From: Xanthobacteraceae bacterium
Lineage (GTDB): Bacteria > Pseudomonadota > Alphaproteobacteria > Rhizobiales > Xanthobacteraceae
Length of the DNA stretch: 19,934 nt
Assembly: GCA_019746355.1 (NCBI GenBank)
Contig: JAIESC010000283.1
Coordinates: forward strand, 1-19,934
Direction of reading: 5' to 3'
The number at the start of each line of letters is the position of its first letter. Positions within the stretch are counted from its first letter, which is position 1. The translations under genes were made by a program, and so were the position numbers. The notes beneath the pieces were generated by a model. It saw nothing but the letters and a program-made list of their open reading frames with translations. It did not search any database and was not told the origin of the DNA. This document shows positions 1-10,254 of this stretch, one piece after another.

Positions 1-902
1 TCGACGTCCCAGTACTGGTCGCGCTCCTGGATCGAGCAGAGGAAGTGCTCGCGGCGGTCCTCGATCCACTTCACCGGCGCTTTCAGCAGGAGGCTCGCGG
101 CCGAGATCGCGACCTCTTCCGGGTAGAGGATGAACTTGGCGCCGAAGCCGCCGCCGACGTCAGGGGCGACAACGCGGATGCGGTTCTCGTCGAGGCCGAG
201 CAGCTTCATGATGAAGAAGCGGCACTCGTGCGCGAGCTGGGTGGAGCTGAAGACGGTCAGCACGTCGGTCTGCTCGTCATAGCTGGCAACGAGCCCGCGG
301 GTCTCGATCGAATGGGCGCCGCCGCGGTGCTGCTTGAGGTTGACGGTGAGCTTGTGCGGCGCGGCTTCGACGGCCGTGTCGGCGTTGCCGTAGCTCTGGA
401 CGAAATCGACCAGCAGGTTGCCCTTGCGGTGGACATGGACGTCCGCCGCGCCGGGGGCGAGCGCGTCGCGGCAGTCGGAGGCGGCGGGCAGCTCCTCGAT
501 GTCGACGTTGATCAGCGTCAGCGCGTCCTCGGCGATGTAGCGCCTGTCAGCGACGACCATGGCGATCGCGTCGCCGACATAGGCGACCTCGCGGCTTGCG
601 AGGATGAACGGCGAGATGTCGGGCGGCAGGATGTTGCTGGGAAATTGCAGCGGCAGGCGGTCGGCGGTGAGCACCGGGCGGAGATCGGCCAGGGTGTAGA
701 CCGCGCGCACGCCGGGCAGCGCGCGGGCGGCGCTGGTGTCGATCGAGCGGATCAGGCCGTGGGCTGTGGGGCTCCTCAGGAACGCGGCTTCGAGCAGGCC
801 GTGCGGGTGCAGGTCGTCGACGAAGCGCCCGGCGCCGCGGAGGAGGAACGGGTCTTCGACGCGGGGGGTGCGGCGGCCGATGTGAGGTTTGGGTTGGGTC
901 AC
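1..902 (-). CDS. Xanthine dehydrogenase family molybdopterin-binding subunit, partial (C-terminus beyond window edge)
   Basis: This is the N-terminal 300 residues of a molybdenum hydroxylase large subunit (aldehyde oxidase/xanthine dehydrogenase/CoxL superfamily), which carries the molybdopterin cytosine dinucleotide cofactor and hydroxylates its substrate with water-derived oxygen. It opens with RRTPRVEDPFLLRGAGRFVDD, the usual start of this family, followed by the a/b hammerhead domain to about residue 150. The cofactor-domain motif DVGGGFGAK lies near residues 248-256, and KWIEDRREHF follows near the break. The start is GTG at 900-902: an in-frame TAA sits directly upstream (903-905), so no earlier start exists. 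It is a paralogue, not a copy, of the subunit at 2744-5128. Neither the 2Fe-2S nor the FAD partner subunit is visible in the window. The substrate cannot be told from the sequence. Confidence 0.88.
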   Translation of the reverse strand, partial: MTQPKPHIGRRTPRVEDPFLLRGAGRFVDDLHPHGLLEAAFLRSPTAHGLIRSIDTSAARALPGVRAVYTLADLRPVLTADRLPLQFPSNILPPDISPFILASREVAYVGDAIAMVVADRRYIAEDALTLINVDIEELPAASDCRDALAPGAADVHVHRKGNLLVDFVQSYGNADTAVEAAPHKLTVNLKQHRGGAHSIETRGLVASYDEQTDVLTVFSSTQLAHECRFFIMKLLGLDENRIRVVAPDVGGGFGAKFILYPEEVAISAASLLLKAPVKWIEDRREHFLCSIQERDQYWDV

Positions 903-950
903 TTAGGGTGTGTTCGTTTCAGGTTGATTGATTCTCGCACGGTCTCTCTC

Positions 951-1055
951 CGTCATCCTGAGGCGCGAGCGAAGCGAGCCTCGAAGGATGAACGGCCCGG
1001 AACTGTTGGGGCCGTCGCCCTTCGAGGCTCGCTCACTCGCACCTCAGGGTGACGG
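951..1055. repeat. Palindromic intergenic repeat (CGTCATCCTGAGG ... CCTCAGGGTGACG)
   Basis: The imperfect arms CGTCATCCTGAGG (951-963) and CCTCAGGGTGACG (1042-1054) enclose a second nested inverted segment (gagcctcgaagg / ccttcgaggctc). The element could form one long hairpin. It resembles the short palindromic repeats scattered through Bradyrhizobium-type genomes. Together with the next repeat it fills most of the 379-bp gap between 902 and 1282, where I see no gene. Confidence 0.75.
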
Positions 1056-1082
1056 ATCGAGGGCGCAATCGTTGCGACAGTT

Positions 1083-1250
1083 CGTAGGGTGGGCCAAGGC
1101 GCGTCGGCACCGGGCCCACGCATTCTTGCTCGAGGCAACGACGTGGGCATAGGCGAGCGAAGCGACGCCGTCCTTCGGACGGCTATGCCGCGGAGCCTGT
1201 CATCGGGCCGCGCTTCGCGCGGACCCGTTGGCGGCTTTGCCCACCCTACG
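1083..1250. repeat. Palindromic repeat with 12-bp perfect terminal arms and a nested 39-bp core
   Basis: The ends are perfect inverted repeats: CGTAGGGTGGGC (1083-1094) and GCCCACCCTACG (1239-1250). Nested inside is a 39-bp core (1151-1189) with the hairpin GCCGTCC-TTC-GGACGGC. The same core occurs at 2526-2564 and 11459-11497 within otherwise different flanks, so the element looks composite. No ORF of any recognisable family lies in it. Confidence 0.75.
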
Positions 1251-1281
1251 CATTTCTGATCTTCAATAGCAGACCGCAACA

Positions 1282-2274
1282 TCATTCGATGGTGATGCCG
1301 CTGGCCTTGATCATGGCGCCCCACTTCTCGACCTCGGTGCCGACGAAGGTCGAGAGATACTGCGGGGTGCGGAGCTCGGGGGCGATCACGGTGACGCCGG
1401 CTTTCTGCAGGCGCTCGACGACCACGGGGGTCTTGAGGGTTTCGGTGGTGGCATCGTAGAGCTTTTTGACGATCGCGTCCGGGGTGCCCTTGGGGAAGAA
1501 GAAGGCGGTCCAGAAGTAGGAGTCGACGCCGCCGATGCCCTGCTCCTTTGCGGTCTTGAGCGTCGGGAACAGGGCCGAGCGCTCGTTGGTGAGGAGCGCG
1601 ATCGGCTTCGCCGTGCCGCTTTCCACCGGGCCCATGGCGGCGGCGCCGAGCGCGCAGAAATAATCGATGCGGCCGCCGATCAGGTCCTGCATGGCGAGGC
1701 CCGAGCCGCGATACGGCACGTGCTGCGGGTCGATGCCGAGCTTGGCGTTGAGCTGCGCGCAGGAGAAGTGCGAGCCGGAGCCGACGCCGGAGGAGCCGAA
1801 CTGCATCTGCTTGTGGTTGGCCTTGGTGTGGGCGACGAAGTCCTGCAGCGAGGTCACCGGCAGATCCTTGCGCGTGACCAGCACGATCGGCTGCTCGACC
1901 ACGAGGCCCGCGGCGGCGAAATCCTTGACGCTGTCGTAGAGCGGCCGCTTGTGCATGGTCGGCACGATCGCCATCGAGTCGACGCTGGCGAACACGAACT
2001 GGTAGCCGTCGGGCGCGGCCTTGGCGACGCGCGCGGTGCCGGTCATGCCGCCGCCGCCGCCGATGTTCTCGATGATGACCTGCTGGCCCAGGACTTCGGA
2101 CATGCGCGCGGCGAGCACGCGGCCGGCCACGTCCGACGAGCTGCCCGCGGCAAAGGGAACCACCATGGTGATCGGGCGGGTGGGCCAGGCGTCCTGCGCG
2201 GCGGCGGACAGCGCGGTGGTTGTGACGAGGAATGCGGCGGCGAGGACGGCGGCGGTTCGAGAGCGTGGCAGCAT
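1282..2274 (-). CDS. Bug/TctC family tripartite tricarboxylate-type solute-binding protein
   Basis: This is a periplasmic extracytoplasmic receptor of 330 residues, the usual family length. Residues 1-26 form a Sec signal peptide (basic start, alanine/leucine-rich core, probable cleavage after AAA before QDAWPTRPI). The mature start WPTRPITMVVPFAAGSSSDVAGR is the diagnostic Bug N-terminus, followed by IIENIGGGGGMTGTARVAKAAPDGY, the ligand-pocket region of the family. Bug proteins bind carboxylates and other small organic acids; many have no dedicated membrane partner. No TctA or TctB membrane gene is visible here. It lies between the two molybdopterin subunits on the same strand, which suggests a linked substrate. 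A GGAG sits about 6 nt before the ATG. Confidence 0.92.
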   Translation of the reverse strand: MLPRSRTAAVLAAAFLVTTTALSAAAQDAWPTRPITMVVPFAAGSSSDVAGRVLAARMSEVLGQQVIIENIGGGGGMTGTARVAKAAPDGYQFVFASVDSMAIVPTMHKRPLYDSVKDFAAAGLVVEQPIVLVTRKDLPVTSLQDFVAHTKANHKQMQFGSSGVGSGSHFSCAQLNAKLGIDPQHVPYRGSGLAMQDLIGGRIDYFCALGAAAMGPVESGTAKPIALLTNERSALFPTLKTAKEQGIGGVDSYFWTAFFFPKGTPDAIVKKLYDATTETLKTPVVVERLQKAGVTVIAPELRTPQYLSTFVGTEVEKWGAMIKASGITIE

Positions 2275-2427
2275 AAGGGGCTCCGTGAGGGGGTGGATGC
2301 TATCCCGGCGGGGGTGATGAAGAAAGCAAGGAGCATGCCCCTGCGCACGCCGGGCAGCTCTGCCGGCGCGTCACGACTCGGCCGTTTCCCCCATCAAATG
2401 GAAGCACACCCGCGCAACACGCACACT

Positions 2428-2574
2428 GTCACCCGCGGGCTTGACCGGCGGGTCCATACGGTGCCGCGACGAATACGCTTCTTACGAGTTGCGTACGCTG
2501 CGCCGCTTGATGGATCGCCGGGTCAAGGCGAGCAAAGCGACGCCGTCCTTCGGACGGCTATGCCCGGCGATGAC
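2428..2574. repeat. Composite palindromic repeat carrying the 39-bp core (second copy)
   Basis: It begins GTCACCCGCGGGCTTGACC and ends in the inverted equivalent GCCCGGCGATGAC. The internal core at 2526-2564 matches those at 1151-1189 and 11459-11497, differing by about one base from each. The arrangement is closest to the copy at 11385-11507. The gap between 2274 and 2744 (469 bp) holds this element and the one at 2666-2730. I see no gene in it. Confidence 0.7.
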
Positions 2575-2665
2575 AGCGGTGGATGTGGCATGGAGTGTGC
2601 CAACTCGTGGCATCCAAACGCCTGCTGCCTGCCAAACGTTTCCAACCTCCCTTGCACCGCTCGCT

Positions 2666-2730
2666 CTCGTGTCCCGAACGCGTCGCACCACTCCGCTCCG
2701 CGACGTGCTGCGCCGCGCCCGGGACACGAG
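2666..2730. repeat. 65-bp palindromic element with 11-bp perfect arms
   Basis: CTCGTGTCCCG (2666-2676) and CGGGACACGAG (2720-2730) are perfect inverted repeats around a GC-rich centre. It lies just past the stop codon of the molybdopterin subunit ending at 2744, so it could fold at the 3' end of that transcript. It has no T-tract, so it is not a clear intrinsic terminator. Confidence 0.7.
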
Positions 2731-2743
2731 GACGAGCCGAGCG

Positions 2744-5123
<2,380 letters not shown>

Positions 5124-5128
<5 letters not shown>

Positions 5129-5261
5129 TCCGGGGCGCGCCGAAGGCGCGAGCCCGGAATCCAGCACCGCAGGGAATCCCTATGTGTCTGGATTCCGGGC
5201 CCGCCGCCATAGCGCGTCGAAGACGCGCGTGAACGCGCTTCTGGCGGCGTCCCGGAATGAC
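5124..5261. repeat. 138-bp palindromic repeat, copy 1
   Basis: The ends are GTCATTCCGGG and CCCGGAATGAC, with internal inverted segments (GAATCCAG / CTGGATTC, gcgcgtc / gacgcgc). It is nearly identical and in the same orientation as 6353-6489. Differences are concentrated in the loop around 5165-5185. It fills the gap between the cupin gene and the molybdopterin subunit and includes that gene's start codon. Confidence 0.85.
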
Positions 5262-5270
5262 CGCGGGGGG

Positions 5271-6302
5271 TCATTGCAGTTCCTCGCGCAGCAAATCGAG
5301 GCGCTCGAACGCCGAGCGGTCGGAGACGACGAAGAGGCTCGCGTCGCCATCCTTCGCGGTGTGGCTGGCGAAGCTCCAGTGCGGGATCGAGAACACGTCG
5401 TTCTGCGACCAGTCGAAGCTGTGCTCGCCGACGGTGGAGCGGCCGGAACCCGACACGACCAGGCAGATCATGTTGCAGGTCGTGCGCTTCGGACGGGTGG
5501 TTTTGTTGCGGGGGAGACGCAGGGCGTAGCAGTCGAGCGCCGGCATCACCGGGCCGCCGGTCGCGGGGTTGGTGTAGCGGAGGGTGTGCGCGCCGTCGGG
5601 GCCGGCGGGGAGTTCGGCGAGGAGCCGGCGCATCGCCGCGCCGGAGTAGTGATATTTCGGCGAGTGCGATGGCGCATGCGCGAGGTCGGCGCCGGCCATG
5701 CCGGCCTCGGCCCAGAGCTTCTCGTCGCCGGCATCGACCTGCCAGAACTGGTTGGCTTTCGGGTCGCCGGGCTCGAAGAAGTTGGCGTCGAGCTGGCGGA
5801 TCAGCGGGATGTTGGCGGCATCGAACCAGATGATGCGATGATCGCTCTCGTTGATGTGGCCGTGCCAGCACATCGGCGGGGTGAGGATGAGATCACCGTT
5901 GCGCATATCGCAGCGGCGGCCGTTGACGATGGTGGCGGCACCCTCGGCGCGCGTCGCAAAGCGGATCGCCGCGAAGGTGTGGCGGTGCGGCCGCGCACGG
6001 TCGCCTGGGTCGAGCACGGTGAAGGCCGCGATCAGGTTCGAGGTGGTGACGGTTTCGCCGCCGAAGGCGGGATTGACCAGGATCAGCGCACGGCGCTCGA
6101 CATCGTCGATCGGCACTTCGGAGACGGCGCGCTCGGTGAACGGCTCGATGTCGCGCCAGCGCCAAATCAGCGGCGGGTCTTTCGCGGCGGGAGTCACCGG
6201 CGTCAGCGTGCGGAAGCGGTCCCACAACGGATGCAGGTTCGCCGCTTCGAGCTGAGCGACGAAGTTGGAGCCTTGCTTGTTCACTGCGGCCGTGTCGGCC
6301 AT
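5271..6302 (-). CDS. Gentisate 1,2-dioxygenase-like bicupin ring-cleavage dioxygenase
   Basis: This is a cytoplasmic non-haem Fe(II) enzyme of the gentisate/salicylate/1-hydroxy-2-naphthoate dioxygenase family, 343 residues, the usual length. The N-terminal cupin has RARPHRHTFAAIRF and later GDLILTPPMCWHGH. By family comparison the two histidines of HRH (106 and 108 from this start) and the histidine of WHGH (147) are the iron ligands, and all are present. The second cupin (about 245-340) has GRSTVGEHSFDWSQNDVFSIPHW. I chose ATG 6300-6302 because GGAGAAG lies 6 nt upstream; a longer TTG-started frame (6320) is unlikely. Family members cleave gentisate, salicylates or hydroxynaphthoate, so the exact substrate is open. 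Its partners here (Mo hydroxylase, NicX-like protein) favour an aromatic catabolic role. Confidence 0.87.
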   Translation of the reverse strand: MADTAAVNKQGSNFVAQLEAANLHPLWDRFRTLTPVTPAAKDPPLIWRWRDIEPFTERAVSEVPIDDVERRALILVNPAFGGETVTTSNLIAAFTVLDPGDRARPHRHTFAAIRFATRAEGAATIVNGRRCDMRNGDLILTPPMCWHGHINESDHRIIWFDAANIPLIRQLDANFFEPGDPKANQFWQVDAGDEKLWAEAGMAGADLAHAPSHSPKYHYSGAAMRRLLAELPAGPDGAHTLRYTNPATGGPVMPALDCYALRLPRNKTTRPKRTTCNMICLVVSGSGRSTVGEHSFDWSQNDVFSIPHWSFASHTAKDGDASLFVVSDRSAFERLDLLREELQ

Positions 6303-6352
6303 GTGGGCTTCTCCGCGCAAAATTCTAGCAGGCTGCCGAATGACTCTCCACG

Positions 6353-6489
6353 GTCATTCCGGGGCGCGCCGAAGGCGCGAGCCCGGAATCCAGTCCCGAG
6401 ATAATCCCTGCTGAACTGGATTCCGGGCCCGCCGCCATAGCGCGTCGAAGACGCGCGTAAACGCGCTGATGGCGGCGTCCCGGAATGAC
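6353..6489. repeat. 138-bp palindromic repeat family, copy 2 (137 bp)
   Basis: Same ends (GTCATTCCGGG / CCCGGAATGAC) and same orientation as 5124-5261. The two direct copies bracket the cupin gene with little else between them. This copy lies between the ABC binding-protein gene (ends 6520) and the cupin start (6302). Confidence 0.85.
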
Positions 6490-6519
6490 GCGGGAGAGTT
6501 TCCAGCAGCCTGCGAGCAA

Positions 6520-7446
6520 TCACGTCCGCGGCAGCTTCTCGTCGATGTTGGTCTTGTCGATGATGACGTGCTTGATGAACACGCGCGGCTCGACCTTGTC
6601 GCCCTTCAGATACTGCGCCAGCACGTCGACGCCGAGGCGGCCCCACAGCACCGGGTTGAGCTCGATGGTCATGGCGAGCTTGCCGTCCTTGACCGCGCGC
6701 AGCGCCGGCGGCACGCCGTTCATGCCGGTGACCAGCGTCTGCTTGTTCGCGGCGAGCACCGCCTGCATGGCGCCGAGCGCGACGTCGTCGTTGGCGGTGT
6801 AGATCGCCTTCAGGTCGGGATGCGCAACCAGCGCGTCCTCGGCCTGCTTGACGCCGCGCTCGCGGGTGAGCGGGCCGTCGTGCTTCACGACAATCTGGAT
6901 CTTCGGATATTTGGCCATCACCTCGGCGTAGCCGTCGCCGAGGTTGCGGAACGTCGGCGCGCCGCTCGGGCCCAGCAGCAGCGCGACCTTGCCCTCGCCG
7001 CCGATTTGTTTCGCGGTCCATTCGGCGATGTCGCGGCCGATCTGCTTCTCGTCCATCGCCACGTGCAGGGTCTGGTTCGGCGAGGTCGAGCCGCGCGCGA
7101 CCGAGACGATCGGGACGTTGCCGGCCTTGGCGGCGTCATAGGCGGCGTTGACCCCCACTGCATCGATGGGGGAAATAAGCACGCCCTTGACGCCGCGCGC
7201 GACGAGATCCTGAACGCCGTTGATCTGCTTGACCTTGTCCTCGTTGGCCGAGACGGTCGCGACCTCCCAGCCGAGCTCCCCCGCGCGGGCGCGGATGCCG
7301 CGCAGCATGGCGATGTAGAAGGGGTTGTCGTCCTGGGCGAGCGAGACGCCGACGGTGATTTTTTGCTGGGCGGGTGCGGGGGCGGAAATCAGCGCGGCCG
7401 GAAGCGCGAACACCGCGGCAAGCAACACACGACGAAACGTCAGCAT
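6520..7446 (-). CDS. Ribose-type ABC transporter substrate-binding protein (Peripla_BP_4 family)
   Basis: This is a periplasmic binding protein of 308 residues. It has a signal peptide at residues 1-26 (MLTFRRVLLAAVFALPAAL..., probable cleavage APA before QQKITVGVSL). The mature part matches the RbsB-like class: VGVSLAQDDNPFYIAMLRGI at the start, then VKGVLISPIDA, IYTANDDVALGAMQAV and LVTGMNG. I chose ATG 7444-7446 because GGGGAGA precedes it and a signal peptide follows directly. The longer frame starting at 7524 is translated repeat. It is the third gene of the ATPase-permease-binding protein set. The repeat-containing 105-bp gap before it may allow separate expression levels. Sugar-class proteins of this type also bind other polar ligands, so the substrate is open. 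Confidence 0.9.
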   Translation of the reverse strand: MLTFRRVLLAAVFALPAALISAPAPAQQKITVGVSLAQDDNPFYIAMLRGIRARAGELGWEVATVSANEDKVKQINGVQDLVARGVKGVLISPIDAVGVNAAYDAAKAGNVPIVSVARGSTSPNQTLHVAMDEKQIGRDIAEWTAKQIGGEGKVALLLGPSGAPTFRNLGDGYAEVMAKYPKIQIVVKHDGPLTRERGVKQAEDALVAHPDLKAIYTANDDVALGAMQAVLAANKQTLVTGMNGVPPALRAVKDGKLAMTIELNPVLWGRLGVDVLAQYLKGDKVEPRVFIKHVIIDKTNIDEKLPRT

Positions 7447-7482
7447 GACTGTCTCCCCTATACTATTCGTAGCGTGCAGCGG

Positions 7483-7516
7483 GCCCCACCCCGACCCTCC
7501 CCCTTTCAGGGGGAGG
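7483..7516. repeat. Short C-rich palindromic repeat (CCCCACCCCGACCCTCCCCC family)
   Basis: The sequence CCCCACCCCGACCCTCCCCC is followed by a small hairpin (CCCCCTTTCAGGGGG). Related copies lie at 10008-10036 (inverted) and 10136-10163. It sits between the permease and binding-protein genes, and read-through of it gives a false N-terminal extension of the latter. Confidence 0.7.
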
Positions 7517-7551
7517 AAGCACACCGCCCGTGCCGCAGCGCGTTGCTCCTG

Positions 7552-8484
7552 CTATCGGCGGGAGCGTAGCCGATCTGCGGCGGCGGCGGCAATGATGACC
7601 GCGCCGACCGCGACCCGCTGCCAGTAGGAATCGACGTTCAGGAGATTGAGGCTGTTGCCCAGCACGATCATGATGAACACGCCGATGATGCTCTTGTAGA
7701 GCGTGCCCTCGCCGCCGTGCAGCGCAGCACCGCCCAGCACCACGGCGGCAATGGCGGTCAGTTCGTAGAACTCGCCGGCGGTCGGCTGGCCGGACTGCAG
7801 GCGGGCGGCGAGCATGACGCCGGCGACGCCGGCGAGCGCGCCGCACCAGACATAGGTCGAGGCGATGATCCGCTCGACGCCGACGCCGGAGAGATAGGCG
7901 GCCTCGCGGTTGCCGCCGGTGGCGTAGATGCGGCGGCCGTAGGGGGTGGCGTGCATCACCCATGAGAGCACGACCAAGAGGATCGCCGGGACCCAGACGA
8001 GATAGTGGATGCCGAGGAGGCGCTCGGAGCCGAAGGCGATGAAGGCCTGTGGCATGCCGTCGTCGCCGACCGGCGCGCCGCCAGTGACCAGGAACACGAG
8101 GCCGCGCACCAGCACCATGGTGCCGAGCGTGGTGATGAACGGGTTGACGCCGAGTCTGGCGATGATCAGGCCGTTGGCGAGGCCGACGGCGGCACCGGTT
8201 GCGATTCCTGCCAGAACACCCGCGGCGATACCGAACTTCACCATCACCATGGCGGCGATGCAGCCTGAGAGCGCCACGGTCGAGCCGACGGACAGATCGA
8301 AGCCGCCGCCGATGATGACGAAGGTCATACCGATGGCGATCACCGCCATGATCGAGGACTGCACCAGGATGTTGGTGAGATTGAGCGGCGACAGAAAGCG
8401 CGGGGTGAGCAGCGCGGTGACGACGCAGAGCGCCACGAGTGTAATGAGCGGGATCTGGCCGGCGAGATTGAATTTCTTGCGCAT
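7552..8484 (-). CDS. Ribose-type ABC transporter permease (RbsC/BPD_transp_2 family)
   Basis: This is an inner-membrane permease of 310 residues with about 8-10 hydrophobic segments. Family features are LTNILVQSSIMAVIAIGMTFVIIGGGFDLSVGSTVALSG near residues 35-75 (the conserved GGxDLSVG stretch), NGLIIARLGVNPFITTLGTM (about 110-128), YATGGNREAAYLSGV (about 186-200) and the C-terminal AAVVLGGAALHGGEGTLYKSIIGV. It starts 2 nt after the stop of the ATPase gene, and its ribosome binding site (GGAGG) lies in the end of that gene, so the two are translationally linked. It forms the channel for the ATPase at 8487-9956. Confidence 0.92.
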   Translation of the reverse strand: MRKKFNLAGQIPLITLVALCVVTALLTPRFLSPLNLTNILVQSSIMAVIAIGMTFVIIGGGFDLSVGSTVALSGCIAAMVMVKFGIAAGVLAGIATGAAVGLANGLIIARLGVNPFITTLGTMVLVRGLVFLVTGGAPVGDDGMPQAFIAFGSERLLGIHYLVWVPAILLVVLSWVMHATPYGRRIYATGGNREAAYLSGVGVERIIASTYVWCGALAGVAGVMLAARLQSGQPTAGEFYELTAIAAVVLGGAALHGGEGTLYKSIIGVFIMIVLGNSLNLLNVDSYWQRVAVGAVIIAAAAADRLRSRR

Positions 8485-8486
8485 CG

Positions 8487-9956
8487 TCAGCCTCCGATCG
8501 CGGCGTGCAGCCGCGCTTCGTCGAAGCCGGTCGCGCGATCGAGCCGCGCGGTGATGCGGCCGCGGTGCAGGGTGCAGATGCCGTCGCAGATGCGGGTGAG
8601 CTCGGCGAGGTCGCTGGAGCTGACCAGCACCGCGCCGTCGCGCTTCGCAAAGTCACGGATCAGCGCATGGATCTGCGCCTTGGCGGCGACGTCGACGCCT
8701 TGCGTCGGCTCGTCGAGCAGAAGCACGCCGACGTTGCGGGCGAGCCATTTGGCGAGAATGACCTTCTGCTGGTTGCCGCCGGACAGGGAGCCGGCGCGCA
8801 GCGAGGTATCGCGCGGCCGGATGTCGAGAAGCTGCATCAGCTCTGCGACGAGCCTCGCACCGGCCGCGCGGTCGATGCCGCCGCCGCGCGTGAGCCGATC
8901 GAGATTGGGGAGCAGGATGTTGTCGCGAACCGACAGATTCATGATCAGACCGAGCCTGCGCTCGCCCGGCACCATGCCGATCCCGGCGCGGATCGCGTCG
9001 GTCGGGCGGGCCAGTCGCACTGTTCCAGTTTTGGCGCGGACCTCGCTGCCTCGGGCTTGCAGGCCAAACAGCCGACGCAGCACGCGGTCCGCGCCGCTGC
9101 CGAGAAGGCCTGCAAGTCCCAACACTTCCTTCGAGCGGAGGCGGATCGCATCCGGCCGTTCGGGCGCGTCCTCCAGCGCGACATCGCCCGGAACGAGCGC
9201 TTCGGCCGAAATGCTCGTTTCGGCCCGCCCGGTCATCGCCTGAACCAGATCGGCGACGGCGAACGCGCCGCGTTCGCGGTGCGCGGCGACGCGACCGTCG
9301 CGCAGCACGGTGCAGCGGTCGGCGAGCGCCACGACCTCGTCGAGCCGGTGCGAGACATAGACGATGGCGACGCCCTGCTGCTTCATACGATCGAGTACGG
9401 CAAACAGCCGCTCGATCTCGCGCGTTTCGAGCGCCGCGGTCGGCTCGTCGAGGATCAGGAGCCGGCAGCGCCGGCGCACCGCCTTGGCGATGGCGACCAG
9501 CTGCCGCTCCGCAAACGACAGACGGTCGACACGGGTGTCGGGGTCCGGCGCAAAATCGAGATCCGCCAGCGCCGCGCGCGCCTGCTCGCGCATGGCTCTG
9601 CGGTCGATGACGGAGAGGCCCAGGAGGCTGCGTGTTGGCGGATCGTCGAGCGTCAGGTTCTCGGCGATCGACAGCGCCGGGACGAGGCGCAGCTCCTGCG
9701 GGATGGTGACGATGCCGGCGGCGATGGCGTCGTGGGGGCTTGCGAAGCGGCGGGGGCTGCCACCGACGGCGATCTCGCCCTGATCGGGGCGATGCACGCC
9801 ACCGAAGATGCGGACCAGGGTGGATTTGCCGGCGCCGTTTTCGCCGACCAGCGCGTGGATTTCGCCGGGCAGCACCGCGAAGTCGACGCCGTCCAGCGCG
9901 CGGGTCGCGCCGAAAGATTTCGAAACCCCGCGCGCGCTCGCGGCAGGCGTGGCCAT
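8487..9956 (-). CDS. Ribose-type ABC transporter ATP-binding protein, duplicated ATPase (RbsA/MglA family)
   Basis: This is a cytoplasmic subunit with two nucleotide-binding domains in one chain, 489 residues from the chosen start. Domain 1 has Walker A GENGAGKST, a modified signature (LSFAERQLVAIAKAV) and Walker B LLILDEPTAAL. Domain 2 has the degenerate P-loop region GLAGLLGSGADRVLR expected in this family, a full signature LSGGNQQKVILAKWL and Walker B VLLLDEPTQGVDV. I chose ATG 9954-9956 (MATPAASARGVSKSFGATRALDGV). The longer frame back to 10067 is encoded by a C/G-rich repeat, including PPPQPSPFQEEG, and is not expected to be protein. It is the first gene of the ABC set, followed by the permease after 2 nt. 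Confidence 0.9.
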   Translation of the reverse strand: MATPAASARGVSKSFGATRALDGVDFAVLPGEIHALVGENGAGKSTLVRIFGGVHRPDQGEIAVGGSPRRFASPHDAIAAGIVTIPQELRLVPALSIAENLTLDDPPTRSLLGLSVIDRRAMREQARAALADLDFAPDPDTRVDRLSFAERQLVAIAKAVRRRCRLLILDEPTAALETREIERLFAVLDRMKQQGVAIVYVSHRLDEVVALADRCTVLRDGRVAAHRERGAFAVADLVQAMTGRAETSISAEALVPGDVALEDAPERPDAIRLRSKEVLGLAGLLGSGADRVLRRLFGLQARGSEVRAKTGTVRLARPTDAIRAGIGMVPGERRLGLIMNLSVRDNILLPNLDRLTRGGGIDRAAGARLVAELMQLLDIRPRDTSLRAGSLSGGNQQKVILAKWLARNVGVLLLDEPTQGVDVAAKAQIHALIRDFAKRDGAVLVSSSDLAELTRICDGICTLHRGRITARLDRATGFDEARLHAAIGG

Positions 9957-10007
9957 GCCCCCGACATGATCGCCATCGCCGCTACTCGGGCGGCGCGCTC
10001 CCTCCTC

Positions 10008-10215
10008 CTGAAAGGGGGAGGGTTGGGGTGGGGGTCCATTCTCACGCACAGAATGACCCCGCTTCACGCCGCTCGCCGCGGCTCTAACGGCCTCCGCACG
10101 GGAAGCCGGGTCAGGATCAATCCTGCGCGCAAAGAGACCCCCACCCCGACCCTCCCCCTTTGCGAAAGGGCGTTCACGCCCGTCTTCGACGGGCTATGGG
10201 GAGGGAGCTCACCTC
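10008..10215. repeat. Inverted pair of C-rich palindromic repeats
   Basis: The segment at 10008-10036 (gaaagggggagggttggggt...) is the reverse complement, with one mismatch, of 10136-10162 (gacccccaccccgaccctcc...). The second copy continues into a further hairpin-like section to 10215 (cgcccgtcttcgacgggc). The pair could fold into a structure with a roughly 100-nt loop between the NicX-like gene and the ABC ATPase. The 298-bp gap 9957-10254 holds these elements; I see no gene or clear promoter. Confidence 0.65.
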
Positions 10216-10254
10216 CCGAGCCGCACGACATATGATCCCCTTGATCTCTACAGG

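Noticed and set aside
45..1052. 335-codon open frame on the plus strand
   Set aside because: It is antisense to the truncated Mo hydroxylase subunit, whose translation shows clear family motifs. The plus-strand product is a biased GC-rich shadow.
951..1250. CRISPR array or integron-like repeats
   Set aside because: The repeats are single palindromic elements of different families, with no regular spacers.
7447..7524. N-terminal extension of the ABC binding protein
   Set aside because: It is translated from a C-rich palindromic repeat. The ATG at 7446 has a ribosome binding site and is followed directly by a signal peptide.
9957..10067. N-terminal extension of the ABC ATPase
   Set aside because: It is repeat-derived sequence; the family start aligns with the ATG at 9956.
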